Assembly: GCF_900142465.1 (NCBI RefSeq) | Contig: NZ_FRAX01000004.1 | Coordinates: 186,001 to 250,000 of the forward strand | Length of the DNA: 64,000 bases | DNA from: Fibrobacter sp. UWH6 | GTDB taxonomy: Bacteria > Fibrobacterota > Fibrobacteria > Fibrobacterales > Fibrobacteraceae | Reading direction: 5' to 3' | Shown here: positions 53,423-61,395 of the stretch, piece by piece | Layout of the letters: each line of letters opens with the position of its first letter | Position numbering within the stretch: position 1 is the stretch's first letter | The notes under the pieces: model-generated | The model's database searches: none | Seen by the model: only the letters and a program-made list of their open reading frames with translations | Told to the model about the DNA's origin: nothing | Made by a program: the position numbers and the translations under genes

Positions 53423-55275
53423 TTACTCCTATGAAGAAAGTAACCATTCTCTGCCTGGACAAGGAACGCGAGGCTTCTCTTGAAAAGCTCCGCGAGATGG
53501 GCATCCTTCATGTAACCCCGCTGGTAAATCCCACGGGCGTAAAGCTGAATGCCGCCAAGTCCAAGGTCATGCGAATCCGCAAGGCTCTCGAGGCAATCCC
53601 TGCCAAGGCAGGGAAGGATGCTGTTTCTCTGGACGCATCTATCGCTTCTCAGCCCGCAGTCGAAGCCGTGCATCAGATGGTGCAGGTCAAGAAGGACGCT
53701 ACGGACGAAATCTCCAAGCTCCATAACGACCTGAACCGCCTTGACAACTTCGGCAATCTGGACCCGCAGACTGTTAAGTCTCTGGAAGAGAGCGGTGTTT
53801 TCGTAAAACTCTATGAAGTTGATCCCAGCAGGACTATTTCTGCTGATGACGGTGCCGTTGTGCTCCCCTTCGGACAGAACCTTACTGGAAATCTTTATGC
53901 AGTCATTAGCAAGGGTGAAGCTCCCGCAGCCGTAAAGGATGCCGTTGAACTTCCTCTGCCGTCTATGTCCTTGGCCGAAATGCGCCAGAAGCTCTCCGCA
54001 GCCAATGCAGAACTTGCAAAGGCCGACAAGACTCTGGAAGGCCTGGCCGCCAAGCGCTCCGAAATCGATTCCGCATTGGTTGACGCCGATGAAGAATACG
54101 ACCTGCAGGAAGCTGCAAGCGGAATGCTGGCTGGTGCAAGCATCGCGATGATTCAGGGTTTTGCCCCTGCCAATCGCATGTCTGAAATCCAGGAAGCCGC
54201 AAAGGCTAATGGCTGGGGCGTCCGCGAAGAAGATCCTTCTGACGACGACATGGTTCCCACGCTTTTGACCCACAAGCCCATTGCGAAACCCATGCAGTTC
54301 CTGTACGATATTATCGGTATCGTTCCGGGCTACAAGGAAATCGATGTTTCCGCAGTGTTCCTGGCTTTCTTCAGCCTGTTCTTTGCCATCATCGTTGGTG
54401 ATGCCTTCTACGGAGCTCTGTTCCTGGCACTCACTATCGTTGCCCGCAAGAAGGCTCCGAAATCCAAGAGTGCAGGCTTCAGCTTTATGTACTTGATGAG
54501 TGGTGCTACCATCGTATGGGGTATCATGAATGCAAGCTATCTTGGTTTGACTCCGGAAATTGCTCCCTGGGTTGCAAACCTTGACCTTGCAAATGCATCC
54601 TTCTGCCCCGAGGGCCTGAAGAATGCCATGCATTGGATCCGTCAGTCTTCCAACATGCAGTTCTTCTGCTTCTGCATTGCAGTGGTCCATCTGACTATTG
54701 CGCACGTTTGGAATGTGATTGTCCAGATCCAGCGTAAGAGTACTACAGCTCTGGCTCAAGTTGGCTGGCTATTCTCCACCTGGTACATGTTCTTCCTCGC
54801 GGGAAACATGGTGCTGGGCGACAAGGTCCCGGAAGTATTCAGAAACTTCTTCAGCGGTCCTACTTCCGCTCCGATGATCTATGTGCTCATCGCTGGCGTA
54901 GTGCTGCTGGTGCTGTTCTCTGTGCCTCCTTCCAAGCTCAAGGAAGAATGGATTTCTATCCCCATGCTTGCCTTGAACATCGTGAACAACTTCGTGGATG
55001 TGATTAGCTACATCCGTCTGTTCGCAGTGGGCCTTTCCGGTGCTGCCATTGCAGAATCCTTCAGCGAAATGCTTTCGCCTATGTTCGGTTCTGTTGGCGG
55101 TCTCCTTGGTGCAGCCATTGTGCTACTCTTTGTTCATGCCCTGAACATTGCACTTGCCGTCATGGGTGTGGCGGTTCACGCAGTGCGTTTGAACACCCTA
55201 GAATTTTCTAACGGCCTTGACCTGCAGTGGAGCGGTTTTGGCTTTAACCCGTTCAAGAAACGGAAAAACGTTTAA
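53419..55275 (+). CDS. atpI: V/A-type ATPase subunit I
   Basis: 618 residues. ATGA overlap with atpD (4 nt) indicates coupling. Cytoplasmic N-terminal half with coiled coils, then about seven membrane helices from residue ~300 (VFLAFFSLFFAIIVGDAFYG, then FVDVISYIRLFAVGLSGAAI). The conserved Arg in YIRLF takes part in ion translocation together with the K ring. Confidence 0.95.
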   Translation: MITPMKKVTILCLDKEREASLEKLREMGILHVTPLVNPTGVKLNAAKSKVMRIRKALEAIPAKAGKDAVSLDASIASQPAVEAVHQMVQVKKDATDEISKLHNDLNRLDNFGNLDPQTVKSLEESGVFVKLYEVDPSRTISADDGAVVLPFGQNLTGNLYAVISKGEAPAAVKDAVELPLPSMSLAEMRQKLSAANAELAKADKTLEGLAAKRSEIDSALVDADEEYDLQEAASGMLAGASIAMIQGFAPANRMSEIQEAAKANGWGVREEDPSDDDMVPTLLTHKPIAKPMQFLYDIIGIVPGYKEIDVSAVFLAFFSLFFAIIVGDAFYGALFLALTIVARKKAPKSKSAGFSFMYLMSGATIVWGIMNASYLGLTPEIAPWVANLDLANASFCPEGLKNAMHWIRQSSNMQFFCFCIAVVHLTIAHVWNVIVQIQRKSTTALAQVGWLFSTWYMFFLAGNMVLGDKVPEVFRNFFSGPTSAPMIYVLIAGVVLLVLFSVPPSKLKEEWISIPMLALNIVNNFVDVISYIRLFAVGLSGAAIAESFSEMLSPMFGSVGGLLGAAIVLLFVHALNIALAVMGVAVHAVRLNTLEFSNGLDLQWSGFGFNPFKKRKNV

Positions 55276-55299
55276 TAACAACAAGTAGAGGATAAAAAT

Positions 55300-55761
55300 A
55301 TGTTAGATCACGAAACCATGGTAACTCTCGGCAAGATGGGTGCAGCAGCAGCTCTCGGCCTCGGTGCTCTCGGTTCTGCTCTTGGTTGCGGTACCGCTGG
55401 TATGTCTGCAATCACCGTATGGAAGAAGGCTTACGCTCAGGGCAAGAGTGCTCTCTTCACTCTCCTTGTGTTCGTGGGTGCTCCCATTTCCCAGACCATT
55501 TACGGCATGCTCCTGATGAACTTCATCCTGGGTGCTGCAAATGCTGAAAACTTCAACAACTGGGCAGCTTGCCTCGGTGCCGGTATCTTCGGCGGCCTCG
55601 GCATGATGGCTTCCGCATGGTTCCAGGGTAAGGCTGGTGCTGTTGCTTGTGACGCTTTGGGCGAAACCGGCAAGGGCATGGTGAACTACCTGATGGTTCT
55701 CGGTGTGGTCGAAACCGTTGCTCTGTTCGTCATGGTGTTCGCAACCCAGACCTTCGCTTAG
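55300..55761 (+). CDS. atpK: V/A-type ATPase proteolipid subunit K (copy 1)
   Basis: 153 residues, four transmembrane helices as two hairpins. Compared with the sodium-binding ring of Enterococcus hirae NtpK as I remember it, the ligand positions are kept: PISQTIYG (Q65 equivalent), WFQGKAG (Q110 equivalent) and VVETVALF (E139 equivalent). This pattern suits sodium, but coupling cannot be settled from sequence alone. Confidence 0.93.
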   Translation: MLDHETMVTLGKMGAAAALGLGALGSALGCGTAGMSAITVWKKAYAQGKSALFTLLVFVGAPISQTIYGMLLMNFILGAANAENFNNWAACLGAGIFGGLGMMASAWFQGKAGAVACDALGETGKGMVNYLMVLGVVETVALFVMVFATQTFA

Positions 55762-55762
55762 T

Positions 55763-55870
55763 AGGTATGAGGACGCCTTACTTTTGTAAGGCGTTGAGGT
55801 ATGAGGCTTTGTTTTGAAAGACCTCATTCCTCTAGGCGCTTTGCGCCGACCTCAAAGCGAACATAGTTCG
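55763..55870. repeat. Intergenic hairpin cassettes between the two atpK genes
   Basis: GGTATGAGG, ACGCCTTAC/GTAAGGCGT (9-bp stem, 55771-55793), GAGGTATGAGG, GCGCTTTGCGC and GCGAACATAGTTCGC follow one another. There is no T-run, so this is not an ordinary terminator. It sits between two genes of the operon. Confidence 0.65.
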
Positions 55871-55897
55871 CGTCCTCACTCCTATAAGGAATTGAAT

Positions 55898-56356
55898 ATG
55901 GATCAAGAAACAATAGTGACTCTCGGCAAGATGGGCGCCGCCGCGGCTCTCGGTCTTTCCGCTGTCGGCTCTGCAATGGGTTGCAGTACTGCCGGCATGG
56001 CGGCGATCGGTTCGTGGAAAAAAGCCTACCTTAAGGGGAAGAACGCTATGTTCACCTTGCTTGTGTTCGTGGGCGCACCTATTGCGCAGACGATTTATGG
56101 CATGCTTCTGATGAATACCATCCTGAATGCTGCCAACAAGCCGGATTTCCATAACTGGGCAGCTTGCCTGGGCGTGGGCATCTTCGGTGGGCTTGGCATT
56201 ATGTTCTCCGGCTGGTATGTAGGCAAGGCTGCCTCCAATGCCTGTAACGGCTTGGGTGAAACCGGCAAGGGTCTAGTGAACAGCTTGATGGTGCTTGGCG
56301 TGGGTGAAACCGTGGCCCTGTTCATCATGGTGTTCTCGATGATGCTGGTGAGCTAA
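55898..56356 (+). CDS. V/A-type ATPase proteolipid subunit K (copy 2, diverged)
   Basis: 152 residues from the ATG at 55898, with AAGGA upstream; starts further upstream run through the repeat and are rejected. It aligns along its whole length with copy 1, but WFQGKAG is WYVGKAAS here, so the Gln corresponding to the NtpK Q110 ligand is Val, while Q65 (PIAQTIYG) and E139 (GVGETVALF) equivalents remain. The two copies may form mixed rings or act in different conditions. It is followed by a terminator. Confidence 0.9.
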   Translation: MDQETIVTLGKMGAAAALGLSAVGSAMGCSTAGMAAIGSWKKAYLKGKNAMFTLLVFVGAPIAQTIYGMLLMNTILNAANKPDFHNWAACLGVGIFGGLGIMFSGWYVGKAASNACNGLGETGKGLVNSLMVLGVGETVALFIMVFSMMLVS

Positions 56357-56361
56357 AAAAG

Positions 56362-56425
56362 GTATGAGGTACGCTCGTACACTCGCTTGAGGTATGAGGT
56401 CGGCCCTTGGCCTTTGAGGCTTTAT
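56362..56425. repeat. Hairpin cassette after the second atpK
   Basis: Contains GGTATGAGGTACGCTCG, GAGGTATGAGGTCGGCCC and GGCCTTTGAGGC; same dispersed family. Confidence 0.6.
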
Positions 56426-56426
56426 T

Positions 56427-56464
56427 AAGAACCTCGTGCAGATTCTGCATGGGGTTCTTTTTTT
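56427..56464 (+). terminator. Terminator of the V-ATPase operon
   Basis: AAGAACC (56427-56433) pairs with GGTTCTT (56453-56459); inside, GTGCAG pairs with CTGCAT; a T-run follows. Confidence 0.85.
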
Positions 56465-56580
56465 ATGAATTGCAAAAAAAAGAGATTACTGCGGAAGAGT
56501 TTTTTTTAGTTATGAATTACGAGATATGAATTATGTTGATCTTTTTCATAGAAGTCAGAAAATTCTAGATTTGGCGGCAA

Positions 56581-58377
56581 ATGTCTCAATTCCTAAAACG
56601 CTTTAACAAGTTCCTGGTAATCAATGGCTACATGCCAAAGATTTTCTTGGCTGCGTTTATTGGCTTTGTGACTGGTGTGGTGGCTGTTGCCTTTCATTTT
56701 GGCCTTGAGTTTGCCAGCGCACTGGTGCGTAAACCTTGGACCGGTGAGAATGCCTTGCCCTGGTGGACTTTTGCCGTAATGCCTGCGGTTGGCGGCCTCA
56801 TTGTGGGTGTCATTATTTACGCAATCGCCAAGGCTCCCGAAACGGCCGGCCAGGGTACCGATAACATGATCAAGTCCTTCCATCACGAGGGGGGCAAGAT
56901 CCGCAAGCGTGTGGCTCCGATAAAATTCCTGACCAGCATTATTACCTTGGCGACGGGTGGCAGCGCTGGTTATGAAGGCCCTATTTCACAAATCGGTTCT
57001 GGAATCGCCTCCACCGTTTGTCATGGTTTTAACATGCCCCAGACATTGCGTCGTCAGTTCACCTTGGCGGGAACGGCTGCAGGTCTCGGTGCAATTTTTA
57101 AGGCTCCGCTGGCAGGCGCTTTAACTTCGGTAGAAGTGCTTTATCGAGAAGATTTTGAATCCAACGCCTTTGCCACATCCATCGTTTCGTCGGTGGTGGC
57201 TTTTACAATCTACATTGCCTTTGTAGGAACTGCCCCGGCTATTGCTGGTGTTCCGATTTTCCCCTTTACCAACGGCGTTGAACTTTTAGCTTGTGCCCTG
57301 TTGGGCATTCTCTGTTTCCCCTTTTCTTATTTGTATGTTCGTTGCTACAACGAGTCTGAAACCCGTTTTGCACGCTGGCAGATTCCCAACTGGACAAAAC
57401 CCGCTATTGGCGGCCTCATGATTTCGCTGCTGGTGCTGGCTTACCCCGAAGTAGCCGGTGGCGGATTTGAATTTATTGGCGAGGTCATGGGAGCTATGTT
57501 GCCCCATACCGTATGGGGTGTGATGCTGTTGCTGGGCATTGTGCTGGCAAAAATCTTGGCTACGGGGCTTACGGTGGGTTCTGGCGGATCCGGCGGCGTG
57601 TTCGGCCCTTCGCTGTTTATTGGTGGAGTTCTGGGTGCCATGTTTGCGGGCATCTTGGAACTGGTGGCTCCGGGTGCAATCCGCGAACCTGAGATGTTTA
57701 TTCTGGTAGGTATGGCTGCCTTTTTTGCGGGGGCCGCCAAGGCGCCCATTGCCGGAGTGGTTATGGTCTGCGAAATGACTGGTAGTTATAGTTTGCTGCC
57801 TGGGCTTTTGATTGCGGCTGTTATGCACATCTCGTTCTCTCGCGGTTGGAGCATTTATAAAAGTCAGGTGGTGAACAAGTTTGCCTCGCCGGCTCATCGT
57901 GGCGACATGGATCAGGATGTTTTACGAATTACCACCGTTGGTGATGTGATTGAACATTGCGAAATGAAGACCCTCCGTGCAGAGGATTCCCTGTTTGATG
58001 TTTTGAAGGACATCGAGGTGGATTACGTCTATCCTGTCTACGAAGGAACTTCCAAGACTCCGACAGGATTGTCCAAGCCTCATGATCATTCGGGAACGTA
58101 CATAGGATTGTTGGACATGTCCATCGTGAAGAACGCCTATATCAGTTCGCCGGACTTGATTCAGCACTTGCTGATTTCTGACTGTACAGTAAAAGCACCG
58201 ATGCTGAATGAATCCATGGACTTGCATTCGGCATTGAAGATTTTTGTACGAACGTCTATGAATGAGCTGTGTGTCAAGAATAAGAATGGTGATGTAATAG
58301 GCGTGTTGAGTCACGCAGCCATCTTTAAGGCTTACGATAAGATTGTAAGGGATTCGCAGAAAACTGATGAATTATAG
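56581..58377 (+). CDS. CLC-family chloride channel/transporter with CBS domains
   Basis: 598 residues with ten or more membrane helices, then a CBS pair from ~440. CLC motifs: GSAGYEGPIS (gating Glu kept), GSGGSGGVFGPSLF, and a Tyr in SIYKSQ. The segment APLAGALTSVEVLYRED aligns with the E. coli ClcA segment that ends in E202-E203; the proton-pathway E203 is Val here, as in channel-type CLCs. The GSGIP motif is replaced by GQGTDN. The CBS domains suggest regulation by nucleotides. Confidence 0.88.
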   Translation: MSQFLKRFNKFLVINGYMPKIFLAAFIGFVTGVVAVAFHFGLEFASALVRKPWTGENALPWWTFAVMPAVGGLIVGVIIYAIAKAPETAGQGTDNMIKSFHHEGGKIRKRVAPIKFLTSIITLATGGSAGYEGPISQIGSGIASTVCHGFNMPQTLRRQFTLAGTAAGLGAIFKAPLAGALTSVEVLYREDFESNAFATSIVSSVVAFTIYIAFVGTAPAIAGVPIFPFTNGVELLACALLGILCFPFSYLYVRCYNESETRFARWQIPNWTKPAIGGLMISLLVLAYPEVAGGGFEFIGEVMGAMLPHTVWGVMLLLGIVLAKILATGLTVGSGGSGGVFGPSLFIGGVLGAMFAGILELVAPGAIREPEMFILVGMAAFFAGAAKAPIAGVVMVCEMTGSYSLLPGLLIAAVMHISFSRGWSIYKSQVVNKFASPAHRGDMDQDVLRITTVGDVIEHCEMKTLRAEDSLFDVLKDIEVDYVYPVYEGTSKTPTGLSKPHDHSGTYIGLLDMSIVKNAYISSPDLIQHLLISDCTVKAPMLNESMDLHSALKIFVRTSMNELCVKNKNGDVIGVLSHAAIFKAYDKIVRDSQKTDEL

Positions 58378-58854
58378 AGAAGAAGTGAATGAGTATATGC
58401 CTGGTGATGTGATGTGGTCGGACATCTAGACTGTTACGCTGTACACATTCAGGATAGCTTGTTTCAACGTGTGGTCAAAACCTACAGAATAAGTGCTGAT
58501 GGGACTTACACGGTTGATGAACGTTCTAATGTTGGACTTGTAAGAGTGACGACTGAGATGAATTCTCTTGGTATCTATGTGTACAATATGTATCTGCTGC
58601 ATAGCACGGGTATTGAGTATTACCATTATGGGGAAAATGGTCAAGAACGATTCTTGGGTGTTCGTGCTTCAACTACATATAATCCCCTGGAACAATTTTA
58701 TTGAAGTTTACCATCCCGGAGGAATTAGTCCTTGACCTTGTTCAACGCGATGGCTGAAATTGCTCCGGCAGGTGTGTTGCTGTTTGTCAATGACTATTCT
58801 AATTATCTTTATGGAGTTTCTTTTAATACGCGAGTGGTGGTGGCTGGGGATTGA
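58367..58854 (+). pseudogene. Decayed small ORFs downstream of the CLC gene
   Basis: A frame beginning at the ATG at 58367 (overlapping the CLC stop) reads MNYREEVNEYMPGDVMWSDI and stops. An adjacent frame continues to 58704 with HLDCYAVHIQDSLFQRVV ... YHYGENGQERFLGVRAS. A third small frame (58750-58854) reads MAEIAPAGVLLFVNDYSNY and ends in VVVAGD. The pieces have coding-like composition but no single intact frame. They may be the relic of one gene or of two small genes; I cannot name the family. Confidence 0.4.
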
Positions 58855-58892
58855 ACGTACTGTACAATCTGCCTTAGGTTCCTCGCAAGTTC

Positions 58893-60017
58893 TTAGATAG
58901 TACCGCGCAAATCGTCCACTGCGTCTAGATATTCGCTGAGGTTTCGGGCCTTGGCGATTTTCTTTATGATGCGCTTGGGGAGAATGGATTCGGAGTTCTG
59001 CGGCTGGGTTTGGGCTGCTTCGGCGGGGTAGGTCCAGAAGGGGCGAAGTTTGTCCAGGATTTGGGCGTCGCCCTGGAGGCGCTTGCGGTAGTTATCCAGA
59101 ATGGAATCGTGGATTTTTAGGAGCGCAGAAAGAGGGCTCGTTTGGGACTGCGCAGGGGACTGCGCTTGAAATTGCACGGCGAGTGCTGGGTTGGCCAGGA
59201 GCCCGCGACCGATCATGATTCCCTTGAGGTTTGGGAATCGGCGTTCAATAGCCTGAATGTCTGAGAGGCTGGTGACATCGCCGTTGAATATGACAGGGTG
59301 GCGGCACTGGGAATAGAAGGCTTCGAATGCTGCGAAGTCCAGCGCACCCTTGTACTGCTGGATGCCTGTGCGGGGATGCATGGTGATGTGGGCAAGGGGA
59401 GCCTCGTTCAACAGCGGCAGCAGGGCTAGACATTCGTCGGGGGAGGTGTAGCCCAGACGCATCTTGATGCTGAACGTGAGAGCTGCATCGGTCTGCTGTC
59501 CAGAACGGCGGGCGACCTCCTGAAGGATTTCCCTGACAGCATCCACTCGCGGGAGGATGCCTGAACCGCGGCCCGATTTCGCCTGCATGGGGAAGGGACA
59601 TCCCATATTGATATCAATCTGAGGGAAGACTTCGTCGGGGGCGAATCCGCAATCCTTTTTTAGCTTTTGAATGTCATCAACTAGTATGCGGAATTCGGCG
59701 GCGTCCTTGCAAATGACTTGTGGAACCACGTTGTAAAAATGCGGGGCTTCGTCATCGCTTGAACTGTAATCTGCGTTTTCGCAATGGCAGATGTTTGACT
59801 GCTGGCTTTTGATGAATTCCAGGTCCTGTTGCAAATCCCGCAGATCTTTTTCTCGGGCGGCACCTTTCTCGACGCGCAAAAATGGGGTGTAATAGGCGGC
59901 GATTCCTGACTCACCGGCCTTGGGCCCGGCATGCAAAAAATGAGCCCGTCTGTAGGCGGACTCAGTAAAACCTTGTAGCGGTGCGAAATAAACCGGCAAC
60001 ATTTCGGCTTCTCTCAT
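58893..60017 (-). CDS. tRNA-dihydrouridine synthase
   Basis: 374 residues from the ATG at 60017; the longer frame back to 60104 would overlap the next gene by 53 nt, and ATG 60002 is a further option. FMN-dependent reduction of uridines in tRNA. Motifs: APLQGFTESAYRR at the N-terminus, IDINMGCPFPM with the catalytic Cys, FSIKMRLGY, ITMHPRTGIQQYKG, VIFNGDVTS and IMIGRGLL. A stretch of about 30 residues (ICHCENADYSSSDDEAPHFY) is an unusual insertion. The subfamily (A, B or C) was not determined. Confidence 0.9.
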   Translation of the reverse strand: MREAEMLPVYFAPLQGFTESAYRRAHFLHAGPKAGESGIAAYYTPFLRVEKGAAREKDLRDLQQDLEFIKSQQSNICHCENADYSSSDDEAPHFYNVVPQVICKDAAEFRILVDDIQKLKKDCGFAPDEVFPQIDINMGCPFPMQAKSGRGSGILPRVDAVREILQEVARRSGQQTDAALTFSIKMRLGYTSPDECLALLPLLNEAPLAHITMHPRTGIQQYKGALDFAAFEAFYSQCRHPVIFNGDVTSLSDIQAIERRFPNLKGIMIGRGLLANPALAVQFQAQSPAQSQTSPLSALLKIHDSILDNYRKRLQGDAQILDKLRPFWTYPAEAAQTQPQNSESILPKRIIKKIAKARNLSEYLDAVDDLRGTI

Positions 60018-60051
60018 CTCTCGTCTGTAGCGAAGCGTTCTCTCGTCTATA

Positions 60052-61137
60052 TTACGAGCAGCGGAGGACTTGGCCGGGGCGGATGTTGTTGCTCTTGAGG
60101 CCATTTAGGCGCTTCAGCTTACCCACAGAAATTCCGTAGCGGCGGGCGATTTTACCCAGACAGTCTCCGCGGCGGACCTTGTAATAGCGGTGCTTGGCCA
60201 GTTCCTTCTGGTATTCGTCTTCGACACCCTGAATCTGGGCCTGGTCAATTTCGGTGGTGGCGGCTAGGTAGGTGCCTTCTTGGAAATTGAATACGGTGGT
60301 GGGGTCGATGTAGACGCCGTTATACTTCATTTCGAAATGTAGATGGGCTCCAAAGGAACGGCCTGTGTTGCCTCCGATGCCTACGGTGTCCCCAGCCTGA
60401 AGTTCATCGCCGATTTTCACTTTCCAGCTGGCCAGATGGGCGTAAAGGGTAGTAAGACCGTTGCCATGATCGATAATCACGTACTTGCCGTAACCTTTAC
60501 GGCGACCCTGGTTGCGGACCAGCTTGACCTTGCCGGGGAATGCGGCCACGATGGTGCGGTCTTCGCCATGGCAGAGGCCCAAGTCAACGCCACGATGCAT
60601 ACGGTAGGTGCGGATGCCATAGGGGCTTGCGATGCGGCGGCTTTCGGTGGGAATCATGGCTGTGGTCATGTCCAGCACCAGCTTGCGGACACTATCCACC
60701 GTTGCTGAATCTCCCATGGCGGCGGCCAGTTCGGCGTCCGCTTCTTCCTGGGACATTTCCTTGCCGTCGTCAGTTTCGGAGCTGTCGGATTCTGCTTCGG
60801 AATCGGTTACGGCTACGTCGGTATTTGCCTTGTCGGCGGCTTCCACAGCCTCGGTTGTGGCAAGCTTTTCTTCAATTGCTGCTGCTGGAGCGTCTACGTT
60901 ACCTGCATCGGTAGAATCAATGGCTGGGTTGCCGGAAAATTCACTTTCGGTAATGGTTGCGGTAACTTTTTTTTCGGTTGAGGCCACGGAAGAGGGATTT
61001 GTCGCTTCGGTGACTTCTGTGATTTCGGATTCCAGGATAGCCTTGTCGTCTACAACTTCGGTAAGCTCTACAGTCCCATTTTCTGCAAATAGGGCGACAG
61101 GCAATGCAAACAGTGTGACAATTGAACCAAACTTCAT
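60052..61137 (-). CDS. Secreted M23 peptidase with LysM domain
   Basis: 361 residues from the ATG at 61137, chosen because it begins the signal peptide (MKFGSIVTLFALPVALFA). A long acidic, Ala/Glu/Asp/Thr-rich linker (residues ~25-150) leads to an M23 domain with zinc ligands in MHRGVDLG and GAHLHFEM, where most LytM family members have the same HxxxD and HxH. A C-terminal LysM (YYKVRRGDCLGKIARRYG) binds peptidoglycan. It is probably a cell-wall endopeptidase or division-associated activator. The stop lies 35 nt from the Dus start. Confidence 0.92.
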   Translation of the reverse strand: MKFGSIVTLFALPVALFAENGTVELTEVVDDKAILESEITEVTEATNPSSVASTEKKVTATITESEFSGNPAIDSTDAGNVDAPAAAIEEKLATTEAVEAADKANTDVAVTDSEAESDSSETDDGKEMSQEEADAELAAAMGDSATVDSVRKLVLDMTTAMIPTESRRIASPYGIRTYRMHRGVDLGLCHGEDRTIVAAFPGKVKLVRNQGRRKGYGKYVIIDHGNGLTTLYAHLASWKVKIGDELQAGDTVGIGGNTGRSFGAHLHFEMKYNGVYIDPTTVFNFQEGTYLAATTEIDQAQIQGVEDEYQKELAKHRYYKVRRGDCLGKIARRYGISVGKLKRLNGLKSNNIRPGQVLRCS

Positions 61138-61189
61138 AATAGTGGGGGTAAAGATACCTTTTTTACGGTCAATTGTCACGGAGGGAGAG

Positions 61190-61256
61190 GGGGATGAGGT
61201 ATGAGATATGAGGTATGAGATATGGATTAATAAGTTAGGCGCCTTTGGTGCGATTA
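61190..61256. repeat. Hairpin-cassette remnants upstream of glyQS
   Basis: GAGGTATGAGATATGAGGTATGAG-type direct repeats and the near-palindrome GGCGCCTTTGGTGCG. Confidence 0.55.
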
Positions 61257-61395
61257 TAACAATTCATATCTCATAATTCGTAATTCATAATTTACTATAT
61301 TTCGCCCCGTCAGGGCCTATCATCCAGGTAGGTTCCTAGTCCGGCCAAAGGATATGCCTGCAAAGTTCAGGTTCGGCCGAAAAAGGATATATAAA

